Part shown: piece by piece, positions 1-9,915 of the stretch
Layout of the letters: every line of letters begins with the position of its first letter
How positions within the stretch are numbered: position 1 is the stretch's first letter
Source: Diplonema japonicum
Lineage: Eukaryota > Euglenozoa > Diplonemea > Diplonemida > Diplonemidae
Reading direction: 5' to 3'
Length of the DNA: 64,000 nt
NCBI GenBank assembly: GCA_964019335.1
Contig: OZ025699.1
Location: 248,001 to 312,000 of the forward strand
Position numbers and translations under genes: made by a program
The notes under the pieces: model-generated
Told to the model about the DNA's origin: nothing
Database searches by the model: none
What the model saw: the letters and a program-made list of their open reading frames with translations, nothing else

Positions 1-134
1 TCAAGAAGTGGAAAAGGAAAAGGTGGAAACTAAAATCATAGGGTGCGAGGTCTGTGAGACCCTGCATAGCCTATCGCCCTCGTAGCACGCCGGGCCGGCA
101 CTCCTACATTGCGTAGGGTCGTCTCCAGTAGTTC

Positions 135-2174
135 CTAGTTGTAGGAGTTCAGCACAGTCGACCACTGTGACTCGCTGTAGTAGAGGGTCCCTGCCCCCAC
201 GAAGTCAGCGAGTAGGGCTGCCACAGTCGGATACGACTTGTCCTTGAACCCTTGGGTCTGCAACCGAAAGCCCTGTTCCTGGCGGGAAGCGTAGAGCCAT
301 GTCGAGTCATAACAGACCAGCAGACACGGGATCGCGACGCGTGTGTCGAGGGGGACCGTGATCATGGGGGTCTCACCCAGGAAGTGTGTGCAAGCCCTGG
401 ACATGCAGCTGAGGTCAAAGACGGCCTCGCCCTGGGAAAGGAAGCCCAGGTGTCGAAGCTCATCCAGGTCCTCAGGGCCGTCGACGTCTGCTTCCCTGGT
501 GAGCCTCTTAAGGGCGACAAGTCCAGTGACTCTGGTGTTCGGCCTCGTCGCGGCGAGATCCCGTTTGGCCGCGGGAAGGGCGGGGCCGTCTTCGGGTTCC
601 GGGCGTTTGTTCCTCTGCCCGTTGTAGGTGAGCAGGAGAGGGGTCCTCCCTGGAGTCCTAGTCTCGTCACCTCTTGGGGCCTCGGAACCGAAGAGTGGGT
701 GTTTCCAGCCGCCTTGGGCGAAGAACTCCGACCACCACTGTTGCTGTACCGCGGTGTTCAGCCCCGAGTGCCATTCGTGAGACAGCCGAAGACGTTCGGT
801 GGTAGACAACGCCTTGTGCGCAATCAGAAGAAGCTGTTCCTGGTTGGCGACGGTTGCCTGTTGGTCGGCAGTTCTATCCGTGTCACGGGCCTCGAGCAGC
901 AGTTGATGTGGAGAGGTGTCCAGGTGCATCGGGAGGGGACCGAAGAGCTCCGGGTGTCGCCGGAAGTAGACCAAGAGACTGAGGTATCGATCCATCCGTC
1001 TCTGGAGGGCCCTTCGGTTGAGGGCTTCCTGATCAAAACCCTGTGACTGCTCGCGCAGGATGAGAAGATCGCCATCGCCTGTGGAGGAACTCTTACCACG
1101 ACGGCTTTCGTGCTCGTAAGCAGTGCCGTCGTGCTTCTTCTTGCGCGAGGGTCTGTCCGGGGAGTCCTGCGTGAGGTCGATCATTTCTAAACCACCATCC
1201 GCCTGGTGAGGGTCTAGGGGAGCGTCTGCCTCGGCTCGGGCCACGGGCGGCTCCAGGGTCAGCGTCGTGTCTCTCTGGGCGTTGACCACCGGTTGAAGCG
1301 TCGCGTGTCCCATGGCGGGAGCCATCGGCGTATCCATCCCGAGTCCGATGTTCTCATGGACGGACTGGATGCAAGGAGTGAGCTGTACCTGGCGGGCGCC
1401 GAGGGGGGCGTCTGCCAGAACGGGCGTTGTCACGGCTCGGGCGAGCGATGACTCCACAGCCGACGTTGTCACAATCTGGGAGCCGACCACTGGTTGGAGT
1501 GTCGCGTGTCCCATGGTAGACGACGGCATCGGTGTGTCACTCCCGTGTCCGGTGTCCCGACGGGTGGACTGAGTGCAGGCCGCGAGCTGGGTGGATGACA
1601 CGTCCGTTGGCGGTGGAAGGCATGGTGTCAACCGAGGCTCAGTAACCGGCCGCCTCGACAGGGTCGCGCGGGGCGTCGGAATTTCGACAGACTTCGTAAG
1701 TCTGACCGCCGCGGCCGAGGGCGACCCCAGTCCGGCGTCCATCGGGGGCAGTCTACTGCTGGGAGGATCCGTCTGGAGCGTCGATGATATCGAGAACAGT
1801 ACAGGTGCTGTGACACGGTCCGTCTGACAGGTTGCGACTGCTGTCTGTGGTGTAGACTTGTGCAGACTCGAGACCTTCAGGAAGAGCGGGACAGTTCCGA
1901 CCACGTTAGTCTGGCTTGCCGTAGACGTGGTGGTGACAGAGCATCCGGTGTGCACGGCTCGCGCGGCCACGGCGGCAGCTAGGGCTACGATGGCGGTGGC
2001 GACGGGCCGGGTTTTTTTAGGTAAGGCCGTCAGGGGGCCTGGTCCACTACCACCTACATACTGGCCTGGGCTGCAAACGGCAACCGCGCGAAGAAACCCC
2101 CAGGGTTCCCTTTCTGCATCTTTGTCCTCCCTTGCTGCCCCTGAGGCAATCAGCTTGTCGAGCCTTCGTGTGGC
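135..2174 (-). CDS. Long ORF, probable C-terminal tail of a pogo-like transposase
   Basis: This open frame runs 680 codons from a stop at 2175-2177 to its own stop at 135, and it has no convincing ATG at its upstream end. Its first residues (reading ATRRLDKLIASGAARED) look like the basic tail that follows the catalytic core in pogo-type transposases. They pick up about where the transposase frame upstream (...GLNAAVKHLLRKVV, near 2180-2250) is lost, so a one-base frameshift probably separates them. The rest is Ser/Thr/Pro-rich with repeated PMxxxMGHATLQPVV segments, then a more ordered last 130 residues (DLDELRHLGFLSQGEAVFDL...). I recognise no domain. The GC content is much higher than in the flanks, which argues for real or recently real coding. 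It could instead be an unrelated gene fused by the decay. Confidence 0.45.
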   Translation of the reverse strand, partial: ATRRLDKLIASGAAREDKDAEREPWGFLRAVAVCSPGQYVGGSGPGPLTALPKKTRPVATAIVALAAAVAARAVHTGCSVTTTSTASQTNVVGTVPLFLKVSSLHKSTPQTAVATCQTDRVTAPVLFSISSTLQTDPPSSRLPPMDAGLGSPSAAAVRLTKSVEIPTPRATLSRRPVTEPRLTPCLPPPTDVSSTQLAACTQSTRRDTGHGSDTPMPSSTMGHATLQPVVGSQIVTTSAVESSLARAVTTPVLADAPLGARQVQLTPCIQSVHENIGLGMDTPMAPAMGHATLQPVVNAQRDTTLTLEPPVARAEADAPLDPHQADGGLEMIDLTQDSPDRPSRKKKHDGTAYEHESRRGKSSSTGDGDLLILREQSQGFDQEALNRRALQRRMDRYLSLLVYFRRHPELFGPLPMHLDTSPHQLLLEARDTDRTADQQATVANQEQLLLIAHKALSTTERLRLSHEWHSGLNTAVQQQWWSEFFAQGGWKHPLFGSEAPRGDETRTPGRTPLLLTYNGQRNKRPEPEDGPALPAAKRDLAATRPNTRVTGLVALKRLTREADVDGPEDLDELRHLGFLSQGEAVFDLSCMSRACTHFLGETPMITVPLDTRVAIPCLLVCYDSTWLYASRQEQGFRLQTQGFKDKSYPTVAALLADFVGAGTLYYSESQWSTVLNSYN

Positions 2175-3554
2175 CTACTACCTTTCTTAATAGATGCTTT
2201 ACAGCTGCGTTCAACCCAATATCCATCGGTTGAACCATGTAGGTGAGCCCAGGGGGACAAAAGCAATGTGCACGTTTGCGCCTGCGAACCACTCTACGAA
2301 CCCATAGGCATAGGTCGTATGAGAGTTGTGGTCGCCGACAAGCAGCAGAATCGGCCCGTTCGGCAAAACCATGGGAATCGATGATTTATAGCAAAAAGGA
2401 AGAAACAGCTCCGTAACCCAGATACCGAGTATCATAATTAGCCCAATGATTGGGCGATGCCGTTAGGCTCCATTCGGTGGGCGGTGCTTGACCGGGGCAC
2501 GGATAATCCCTGCCGGTTGCGTTTCCGCTTTGCCTTTGTATTTAACCATCCAGCCAAGGAAACAGCCAGCTGTTCGGTTATAGCCCGTTTTGTCCCCCAA
2601 GCCACGGACTTTTACGACCTTAGCACCCCTTTTTTTTGTTTTGGTTTTTAACCCCGTATTCCAGACCAATTCCGGCCTTACTTTATGGGTGTCGATTATG
2701 GACCTGAATTCCATGGTGAAACAGCGTGCCTTCTCGTTGTCCTTCTCGTTTCCGGGCTTTCCAGAGGTGGCTTGCGGCTTTTGTCTTTCTTGCTGCAAAA
2801 TTTTGTCAGCCTAGCCAGTGGAAAAGGACAGTGCCCCACCAAAGTCTACCAGTCTGTCTTTCGGGCTGGATTGGCGCACAGCAGCCCTTCTGCATAGGTG
2901 CATATTTGTTGTGCTGGGATAGGCTCACCAAGCCCGTTTACCTATCGACTCAAGCAAAAACCTTTCAGCCCCCGAAGGATGCTAAATCCCGTATTGGGCG
3001 ATACGCAGCTATCACGGCGTCGCGGCGGCCAGGGTGTGGTTGGGTGGAATAGCAACGTCCAGTATTTCCGTCTGGAAGAAACCGGGGGCTCTGTTGAACC
3101 TGTTGCTGCCGTCTTCTGACCGAGGCAGAGGCCGCCAAGCTGCTTTCGGGGGTTTGTACTGGCCCGGTGTAAGGAGTTTATCTCCTCCACCTCTCGGGGG
3201 TGAGCTGGCCGGGGGTGTCAGCACCAAAGTTGGGCCCCTCACAAGCCAGCTGCTCAACGTGCCATGGGTAGTCGAACTGGTCAATTTGACGAAAGAAGTA
3301 CGGGTTTATGAGAAGTTAAAGATCCCGTGGGTGCTGTTTGTTGGTGCATTGAAAGGGGAAGAAAAATTCAAACTGCCACGCAGGGTGACATTTTGGCTCT
3401 GCACAAGGAATAAAGCCCTTCCAGGCAAACGTGGTGGGAGCTGCTACCCCCCTTAAGTAAAAAAACTTCTTCCCAGAAAAACTCCCGGACGGAAAAATGT
3501 CCGGGTTTTTTTGGTGTCCGAGAATTTTTCCGTCCGACATTATTCGTTTTACAG
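2040..3554 (-). pseudogene. Decayed pogo-like DDE transposase (element 1), with one terminal repeat
   Basis: Frames on the minus strand carry pieces of a pogo/Tigger-type DDE transposase, in order: a MEFRSIIDTHKVRPELVWN segment near 2690-2730, a KTKTKKRGAKVVKVRGLG segment near 2600, PILLLVGDHNSHTT near 2330-2350 with an Asp in a catalytic-like setting, NVHIAFVP near 2260, and PPGLTYMVQPMDIGLN near 2220. They sit in different frames, so the gene is broken. The right end at 3546-3554 reads GTTTTACAG followed by TA, matching the terminus of the second element at 5914. TCCGG motifs lie just inside it. No left terminus is visible, so the element may continue beyond base 1 or be truncated. The 400 bases at 3050-3480 probably held the N-terminal part but are not readable. 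Confidence 0.7.
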
Positions 3555-4320
3555 TAATAATAATAAATATTCCACTACCAGGCGGGAGGATCGAAGGGGA
3601 GTAGAGAAAACCATTCAAGGGAAAGGGAAAGGGACATCACTTCAAACCAAGAGAGGTGTTTGAAAGTGATTCGTGAAAAGCAGTCTCTGTTACTGAGCCA
3701 TTGGTCGAGGGGTCCTGGTCCGCTGCTCCCTGTAGTAAATTACTTGGACCCCCTCACCACGCTCTTTTCATAATAAAATAAAACCGATCCCACCCACCAG
3801 GCAGCACCTGGGTCTCGAGGCATTAGCCGCCTCTAGTAACAAGAGACGACCTCCCAGATTTTAAGAACTTTGGAGGAGTTTCAATTGTGAATAATTAACC
3901 AGCTGACTGTGAAACTCAACCGTCTGCTGGACTTGTTGGGCTTTCGGGAGCCAAAAATTCAATTCAATTAAGTTTCTTTCTTCATTTTTTTTTTTTTTTC
4001 TTCTTTTTTTTTTTTTTTCTCAAAATAAAGGAATTCAAATCAAGCTCGATCGTGTACACCGAAGCTTGAATCATCTGTCCTTCTTTTTTTCTTTTTTTTT
4101 TTTTTTTCTTTTTTCTTTCTATATGAAAGGTGAGTGAAAAATTTGAATAACACTGGGGGCGGGGGACAGGGGCCTGGTAATGGAAAATAAGGGAAGACAC
4201 TGGGGAGGGAGGTGAAAAGAAAGGATAGGAGTGAAGCCAGAGTCGAGAGATTGAGTTAGAAACAATTGCTGTCTGAAGTCGTATAACAACTTCAGACCTC
4301 AATGTTTGGAGAGTATAATA
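3555..4320. other. Spacer between two pogo-like elements
   Basis: No gene is recognisable here. The stretch holds a (TAA)n start at 3555, moderately complex sequence to about 3960, and long T tracts at 3985-4020 and 4085-4120. The apparent poly-lysine reading frame on the minus strand is only the translation of these tracts. Confidence 0.5.
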
Positions 4321-5914
4321 CTGTAAAACAAAAATCCACCGGAAGATAAAATATCCGAACCGCCGAAACATCCGGTGATTTTTTCTTCCGGACATTTTAT
4401 CTTCCGGACATTCTTTTGGGCACTTTTCTAAGGGGGTACCTAGCCTGCCCTACGCACTGCCCCCTCTGTCTGGAAAACTTATATTTCTGTTGCAAGAGTC
4501 TTAAGAACGGCAAAAATAAAATTCAAATTAACAGACGAAAGCTGCATGCTCTAAAAAGGGGAAGGACATATCTCGCGACCCCTCCAGGCTGACCTCTTCA
4601 GGTGACTGAAATGATATTGCAAGTGGGAATATCTTCAGGTGAGAGGCACCCTTCAATGGCTGCGTCCCAGCAGGTTGGAGAGTACTTTTCCCGACAATAG
4701 AACTAAAAAAGGGGGCGAGGAAAGGGCAGCATCTTACCTGTCCTCACGTCCGGCCGTCTTGTTTGCTGCCTTCGCAGCCTTGGCAGTGCGCCTGGCCTCG
4801 GCCTTAATGGCAAAAATAGGTGAGGTCTGGGGGGACAAACGCTAAGTGAACGTTTGTTTCTGAAAACAAGTTCACAAAAGCCTGCATAGTGTGTACATTG
4901 TAGTCATCAAGGATGAGTAGGATGGGCTCGGTGGGTGCTCAGCCCGATGACTCGATGAGGTTGTAGCAAAGGGGAGAAACAAATCTTTTACCCAGAGCCG
5001 AAGCGTTTCCTGGGTGGCCCAGTGAGATTTCGAAGCTGTTAAACTCCAGCCTTTTGGGGGGTGTGCAACACGAGGGACGGACCCGAGGTATTTCCTGCCG
5101 CGAGCTGGTTCTGTTTTTCCCGTGTAAATTAACTGCGGGTGCAGTTTGCCACCAGTCAGGGAAACGCAAAACTGTCCGGTGACGGCGCGCTTGTCCCAAA
5201 TCCCTAACCTTGACAACCTTGGGACCCCTTTTCGTCTTCTTCCCAGCGGCAGCAGCTGGTCCATGTTCCAGGTCAACCGGCCTGATCTTTGTGAACCTCC
5301 TCGCTGCTTGGGTGTCTTTGGGGCTGCTAGACTTCCCTATTGTTGGGCGGCGGCTTGTGATGCCATGCTTGGGGCACAGCTGGTTGGCCCTCTGCATACA
5401 GGCAGATCGCTGCTACCGGCACCCCCCTTCCGTTCTGCATCTGGATCCAAACAAAGAGCCTTGTTGTTTCTTCCTAGTTCAGAAGAGGCTTGCGACCCGC
5501 AGTAACGGGTGCGGCAGGGGGATCGACCTTGGAGCTACCAAAGCGGTGCTTCCAGTCTGATATACTGGACATTGGCTCCATGACGCAAACCCGCAAAAAA
5601 ATAAGAACAACCTAAAGCAAGCACAAGAAGTGGTTTGGTTCAACAAGCTTGTGGTAGAAGCAAACAATCAGGATCTGAGGTGTCTTTTAGTTCTTGGAAA
5701 AGTCCGTAATTCAATTCTCTGATTTTTGTTTGATTTTCTCTTGCTATAGAAACTAGTTTCATCAGTTTTCGGGTCGGTCCCTTTAATAAAAGGGGGGTCC
5801 CAGGAAAAAAATGTCCGGAAGAAAAAATATCCGGACCGCCAGAGCTTCCGGACATTTTATCTTCCGGACATTTTATCTTCCGGACATTTTATCCGGTGAT
5901 TTTTGTTTTACAGT
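4321..5914 (-). mobile_element. Pogo-like DNA transposon (element 2) with TIRs and TA target duplication
   Basis: The left end reads CTGTAAAACAAAAATCCACC and the right end reads CCGGTGATTTTTGTTTTACAG, inverted copies of one another, each flanked by TA (4319-4320 and 5915-5916). That is the Tc1/mariner/pogo insertion signature. Inside the ends lie several copies of a TTCCGGACATTTTATC motif in both orientations (4365-4415 and 5815-5895). The interior encodes a broken DDE transposase on the minus strand: KRGPKVVKVRDLG near 5200-5230, DKRAVTGQFCVSLTGG and LHPQLIYTGKTEPA near 5100-5190, GWSLTASKSHWATQETLRLW near 4990-5050, a LLILDDYNVHT piece near 4900, and AFVPPDLTYF near 4830. Multiple frameshifts and a deletion after the last motif make it non-autonomous. 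Confidence 0.85.
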
Positions 5915-5936
5915 ATATTATAATTTATAAGTTTTT

Positions 5937-6917
5937 TCACAATGTTCCCTGCCGCTCCAAGAGCTGGGCGGTCTTACAGGCGTCGGTCGACAGGAGGACT
6001 TTGAGGGAAGGAAGGGAGCTACCGAAGATCTGACTCCTTTGGTCGATCCTCTTTTCGTCTTGGCATTCCCGTAGGAGGTGGCTTAGAGTCTGAGGTTGCG
6101 AACATAGATGGCACGGGACCTCCTCAACTGGGGGTATGAGTAGGTATCCGCAAGTGAGTGGGCTCTTCCCCACCCTCAGCCTCATGATCGCCACTTCTTT
6201 CTTTCTGTCCAGCTCCTCGAACTTCTCGAAACTTCCGGCAAACAGCTCCCTGTACGTCTTTGTGACGCCAGTATCCTTCCATAGGCGGAGGTGGCTTCTG
6301 ATGACATGCTTCCTCACCAGAGTTTTAACCACCTCAATGTCTGTCTCACGGGTGTGAGCCAGTCTTTCGCTCGCCTCTTTTGCCTTCTGGTCCGCCTTCT
6401 CGTTCCACTTGTACCCGCAGTGACTCGGGACGTATTGAACGATTAGCTTGTGGCCTCTGCCTGTCAAGCTCGCGACCTCCTGCCAGAGTTCGAAGTCATC
6501 TTTGGAGGCTGCCGACATGTGTCCCTGGCACATCTTCCGTATCACCGACTGCGAATCTGTGCATATCAGAACCATCCCTTGGCTTGCAAGCTTCCTCTCT
6601 GAGAGTCTTGTCGCCAGTCGGATCCCTAGCCTCAGGGCCCTGAGTTCGCATTTGTAGGATGTCGAATACAGTCCACCGCTGATCCCGTAGGCAGCATCGG
6701 ACCCATTGTGCAGCAGGATGGCGGCCGAGCCTCCGTTCTTCCCATCCTTTACGGACCCGTCTGTGAACACCATGCAGAATGCCCGGCCGTGCTTCTTGCA
6801 TAACCTGTTCAGGGTGTTCTTTGTTGCCTCTTTCCTGACCTCTTTTGGGTCCGTCCTTTTCACTTGCGTGTCTAGGAAGGAGCACGAGTTGCCCCTCGAA
6901 TCTTTGCCAGGGTGCAA
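5937..6917 (-). CDS. LINE ORF, RNase H and zinc-finger part (frame 2)
   Basis: This frame carries the C-terminal third of the LINE polyprotein. RNase H catalytic positions are visible in order: FTDGSV (first Asp), CELRAL (Glu), CTDSQSV (second Asp), and VPSHCGYKWNEKAD (His and last Asp). A CHLCSQPQTLSHLLREC segment (C-x2-C-x8-H-x4-C) follows, the same finger seen in the other LINE family of this window. RNase H removes the RNA template during target-primed reverse transcription. The frame is offset by one relative to the RT frame; the switch falls near 6905-6932, where a TGA closes this frame upstream. There is no independent start codon, so it is not a separate gene. Confidence 0.85.
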   Translation of the reverse strand: MHPGKDSRGNSCSFLDTQVKRTDPKEVRKEATKNTLNRLCKKHGRAFCMVFTDGSVKDGKNGGSAAILLHNGSDAAYGISGGLYSTSYKCELRALRLGIRLATRLSERKLASQGMVLICTDSQSVIRKMCQGHMSAASKDDFELWQEVASLTGRGHKLIVQYVPSHCGYKWNEKADQKAKEASERLAHTRETDIEVVKTLVRKHVIRSHLRLWKDTGVTKTYRELFAGSFEKFEELDRKKEVAIMRLRVGKSPLTCGYLLIPPVEEVPCHLCSQPQTLSHLLRECQDEKRIDQRSQIFGSSLPSLKVLLSTDACKTAQLLERQGTL

Positions 6918-9915
6918 CCGCGAGTCTCCTCATGAAGACGGCGCCCGAGTGAGGTGTGCCCGTTCTCTCTGGGAGTTTGTAGGCTTTCGACGCCTCTCTC
7001 TGTTTGTCAGACCAAGTCCTCCTTGGTAGGAGCTTCTCGTACCTGGTCAGATCCTCCAGAGGCTGAGTCGCCTGGTATGCGGCGGTGTCCACTTTTCTCA
7101 TCAGTGACTCGTAGAGCAACAGGCTGTCGTGTTCGATCAGCGCATCCAGGGTCCACAGCCCCGCTTCGTTCAGTGTCGCGAATGTCTCTGATGACGCGAT
7201 GCAGCCTGTGATCTTCACCGCTGCCCTGTATTGAAGCTTCTTGATGCCTTCGTGGGGCGTGTTCCTCCCGCTCGGGAGAAATGACCCGTACACGCCCAAG
7301 CAGTATCTGAAGACTGGTTGCACATATGTGAGGTATAGAGCCCTCAACACCACCTTCTTGCAACCCCATCTCGTTCCCGCAAGGCAGCTCAGCAGCCTGA
7401 CCCTGCTTTCACCTCTTTCCAAGACGTCTCTGGAGTGTTCGGAGAAAAGCATGTCCTCCTCGAAGGTGACTCCGAGCAGCTTTGTTTTTTCGACCACCTC
7501 GAGTTCTTCGCCGGTCTTGAAAGTTGCTCTGATCTTCCCCTTCAGTGTTCTCTGCGGATAGGAGATGCCAGCAACGGGAAGGAACTCTGTCTTTCCCTTG
7601 GAGATCACCATCGAGTTTCTCGAGCACCAGCTCTCCACAACCCTCAGGATCTTCATCAGTTTTCCATTCAAGCTGTCCAGGTCTTTTTCGTGCAGCACCA
7701 CCGCAATGTCGTCTGCGTACATCACGGCATCAATGCCCTCCTTTTCGAACGTCTCTGAGAGGTCGTCCATGTAGATCGAGAAGAGGGTTGGGGCAAGGAT
7801 GGTTCCCTGTGGAACCCCACCCGTTATGTGTTCGTGCTTCCCTGTTTCGCCACTCACCTTGACGGCAGCGATCCTCTGGTCTAGGAAAGCGGCCACCCAG
7901 TCCGTAATTCTTTGCGGGTAGCCATTACTCCTCATTTTCGCATTTAGACCCTTGTGCCACACTGTGTCGAAGGCTCCTTTCAGGTCGAAGAGCAAAAGTC
8001 CGCCGCAGAACTCATCGTCTCTGATGCGGTTCAGTTTCGTGGTCACTTGCAGGACGTTCTCTTCTGTGGAGCGCCCTTTCCTGAAACCTGACTGCATTTT
8101 GTGCACCCTCTTCACATCTCCCACGTCTTGGTGGTAGTCGACCCTTATCTTTACTATCCTCTCCATTGTCTTTGAAATGTTGGAGGTTAGCGATATCGGT
8201 CTGTACGATGCCGGATCACTTCTTGACTTGCCCTTTCCTTTGAAAAGTGGGATTATGTGCGTGAACCTCCAGTCTGATGGTACCACTCCCTTCTCCCATG
8301 ACATATTGAACAGATGGAGTAATGTGTCCATGGCTGTCCCCCCCAGGTGTTTCAGCATCTCGTTGTAGACTCCGTCTGGGCCCGGGGATTTCCCCTTCTT
8401 CAACTGCCTCAGCGCGTGCTTCAGTTCCTCCATGCTTATCCCTGGGCAAGTGACCCTGTCCCTCAAGTCCTTGATCACTTTGGACTTCCTGTTTTCACCG
8501 TCCAGCATCTTCTTTGTGTCCTTGTTAAGGTGGGGTGCAAAAGCCTTTGCGTAGTGCTCCACAAGGACGTCTGCTTTTTGCTTCGCCGATGTGTGTAGCT
8601 TGCCGCCTGCCATTAGTGGTGCTACTGGATCTTTGTCCTTCCTGCCATCGAGCGTTTTTATCGTCCTGAAAGCGTGTCCCAAGTCCTTTTTCTGAGACAG
8701 CTCCTTCATGTAGTCGGCCCACGCTCTTTTCTTCCCTTCATCGATCTGTTTCTGCACTTGCCTGCTGATTTCACCAAGCCTCTCGCATTGTTCTATCGAT
8801 GGGATGCCGATGTCCGACATAATCTCCTTCTTCAGAGCGTTTCTTCTTCCAACCAGTTGCGTCAGCTCTTCAGTCCACCACGCTTTCCCGCCTCTCGCTC
8901 CCCCTCTTGGGATGAAGAGCCTGGCGGCCTCCTTGACTGCTTCAGTGAACTGCTTGTTTAGCCTGACCGGGTCTCCTGTTCTCTGCAGGTGCCTCAGGGT
9001 GTACTCCAGATGATTTCTGTACCCCTCCCAGTCAGCTTTTTTGAAGCTGAATTTCTTAATGGTTGGTCCGGTTTCGTATTTCGTTCTTATCCGGATGGAC
9101 ATGGGTATGTGGTCAGACCCCCATGAATCGAGGGTTGTCCAGGATCTAGAGTCCATGTCTGGCCCGCTTATCACCAGGTCCGGTGATGATAAGGAACCTC
9201 TTGTGTTCAATAGTGTCGGTGTGGCTTTGTCATTCCAGGGTCGCATCCCTTTCTCGATCATCCACTTTGCGACTTTGTCACCTATGAGGTCCTCTTTCTT
9301 TCTTCTCCCGTCCCACAGAGGGTGGTGGGCGTTGAAATCCCCCATGATTAAGGTTCTGTCCCCTGTCGGGAGTGTGTTCGGGTTGAAGTAGGTGTCGATG
9401 CTCGGTCTGTCATCGCTCGGATCTGACGGCGATGTTGGTGGAAGGTAGATGTTCACCAGGAGGATCTCCTTTTGACCTGGCGGGTATATCTTGACGTCCA
9501 GTCTTTCCGTCACGTCATTTTTCTTCTCCTTCCTTTCGACACCGCTAGCGTTGATGCCTTCTTTCACGAGAGTCAGTAAGCCGCCCCCTTTTATGGGGAA
9601 ATTCCTCCTTCTCGGTCGCGTCCTGTCTCTTCGGAAAGCTCTGTACCCTTCGAACCAGCCGTGGATCGCATCGTCTGATGTTAGGTGTGTCTCTTGGAGA
9701 CACAGGATGTCCGGCGCTGTTTCTTCGATAGCCTTCTCGATTTCGGCCTTCCTAGCTCTGAGGGACCTCACGTTCAGCGAGACTATCTTCAGCCATCCGT
9801 CTTTCGCGGCTGGCCCCGGGTTCTGCTCGACGTCACCGCACGCCAAGATGTCCATATCATGTGGTCCGCATCCTTTGCGCATCTTTCTCGGTGTGGTCAA
9901 GGGTCGTTTCAGCAT
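6496..9915 (-). CDS. LINE ORF, 2A-endonuclease-reverse transcriptase part (frame 1)
   Basis: I start at the ATG at 9915; an in-frame TAG lies upstream, with a GTG between them. Residues 28-35 read DVEQNPGP, the 2A ribosome-skipping consensus, with the break expected between Gly34 and Pro35. An APE-type endonuclease follows (SLNVRSL, LQETHL, GDFNAHHPLW, GSDHIPM; about residues 40-270). The reverse transcriptase then shows YRPISLTSNISKTMERI, FDLKGAFDTVWH, GGVPQGTILAP and the catalytic MYADDIAVV. Homology ends near 6905; the remaining codons down to 6496 are out of frame and overlap RNase H in the neighbouring frame. The product nicks target DNA and copies the LINE RNA. This copy needs a frameshift to make the full protein. 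Confidence 0.9.
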   Translation of the reverse strand: MLKRPLTTPRKMRKGCGPHDMDILACGDVEQNPGPAAKDGWLKIVSLNVRSLRARKAEIEKAIEETAPDILCLQETHLTSDDAIHGWFEGYRAFRRDRTRPRRRNFPIKGGGLLTLVKEGINASGVERKEKKNDVTERLDVKIYPPGQKEILLVNIYLPPTSPSDPSDDRPSIDTYFNPNTLPTGDRTLIMGDFNAHHPLWDGRRKKEDLIGDKVAKWMIEKGMRPWNDKATPTLLNTRGSLSSPDLVISGPDMDSRSWTTLDSWGSDHIPMSIRIRTKYETGPTIKKFSFKKADWEGYRNHLEYTLRHLQRTGDPVRLNKQFTEAVKEAARLFIPRGGARGGKAWWTEELTQLVGRRNALKKEIMSDIGIPSIEQCERLGEISRQVQKQIDEGKKRAWADYMKELSQKKDLGHAFRTIKTLDGRKDKDPVAPLMAGGKLHTSAKQKADVLVEHYAKAFAPHLNKDTKKMLDGENRKSKVIKDLRDRVTCPGISMEELKHALRQLKKGKSPGPDGVYNEMLKHLGGTAMDTLLHLFNMSWEKGVVPSDWRFTHIIPLFKGKGKSRSDPASYRPISLTSNISKTMERIVKIRVDYHQDVGDVKRVHKMQSGFRKGRSTEENVLQVTTKLNRIRDDEFCGGLLLFDLKGAFDTVWHKGLNAKMRSNGYPQRITDWVAAFLDQRIAAVKVSGETGKHEHITGGVPQGTILAPTLFSIYMDDLSETFEKEGIDAVMYADDIAVVLHEKDLDSLNGKLMKILRVVESWCSRNSMVISKGKTEFLPVAGISYPQRTLKGKIRATFKTGEELEVVEKTKLLGVTFEEDMLFSEHSRDVLERGESRVRLLSCLAGTRWGCKKVVLRALYLTYVQPVFRYCLGVYGSFLPSGRNTPHEGIKKLQYRAAVKITGCIASSETFATLNEAGLWTLDALIEHDSLLLYESLMRKVDTAAYQATQPLEDLTRYEKLLPRRTWSDKQREASKAYKLPERTGTPHSGAVFMRRLAVAPWQRFEGQLVLLPRHASEKDGPKRGQERGNKEHPEQVMQEARPGILHGVHRRVRKGWEERRLGRHPAAQWVRCCLRDQRWTVFDILQMRTQGPEARDPTGDKTLREEACKPRDGSDMHRFAVGDTEDVPGTHVGSLQR

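Noticed and set aside
252-1046. 264-codon plus-strand frame
   Set aside because: It lies antisense to the 680-codon GC-rich frame and has no domain; GC-rich DNA gives long shadow frames.
3982-4395. 137-codon minus-strand frame
   Set aside because: It crosses the left terminal repeat of the pogo-like element and ends in poly-lysine from A tracts.
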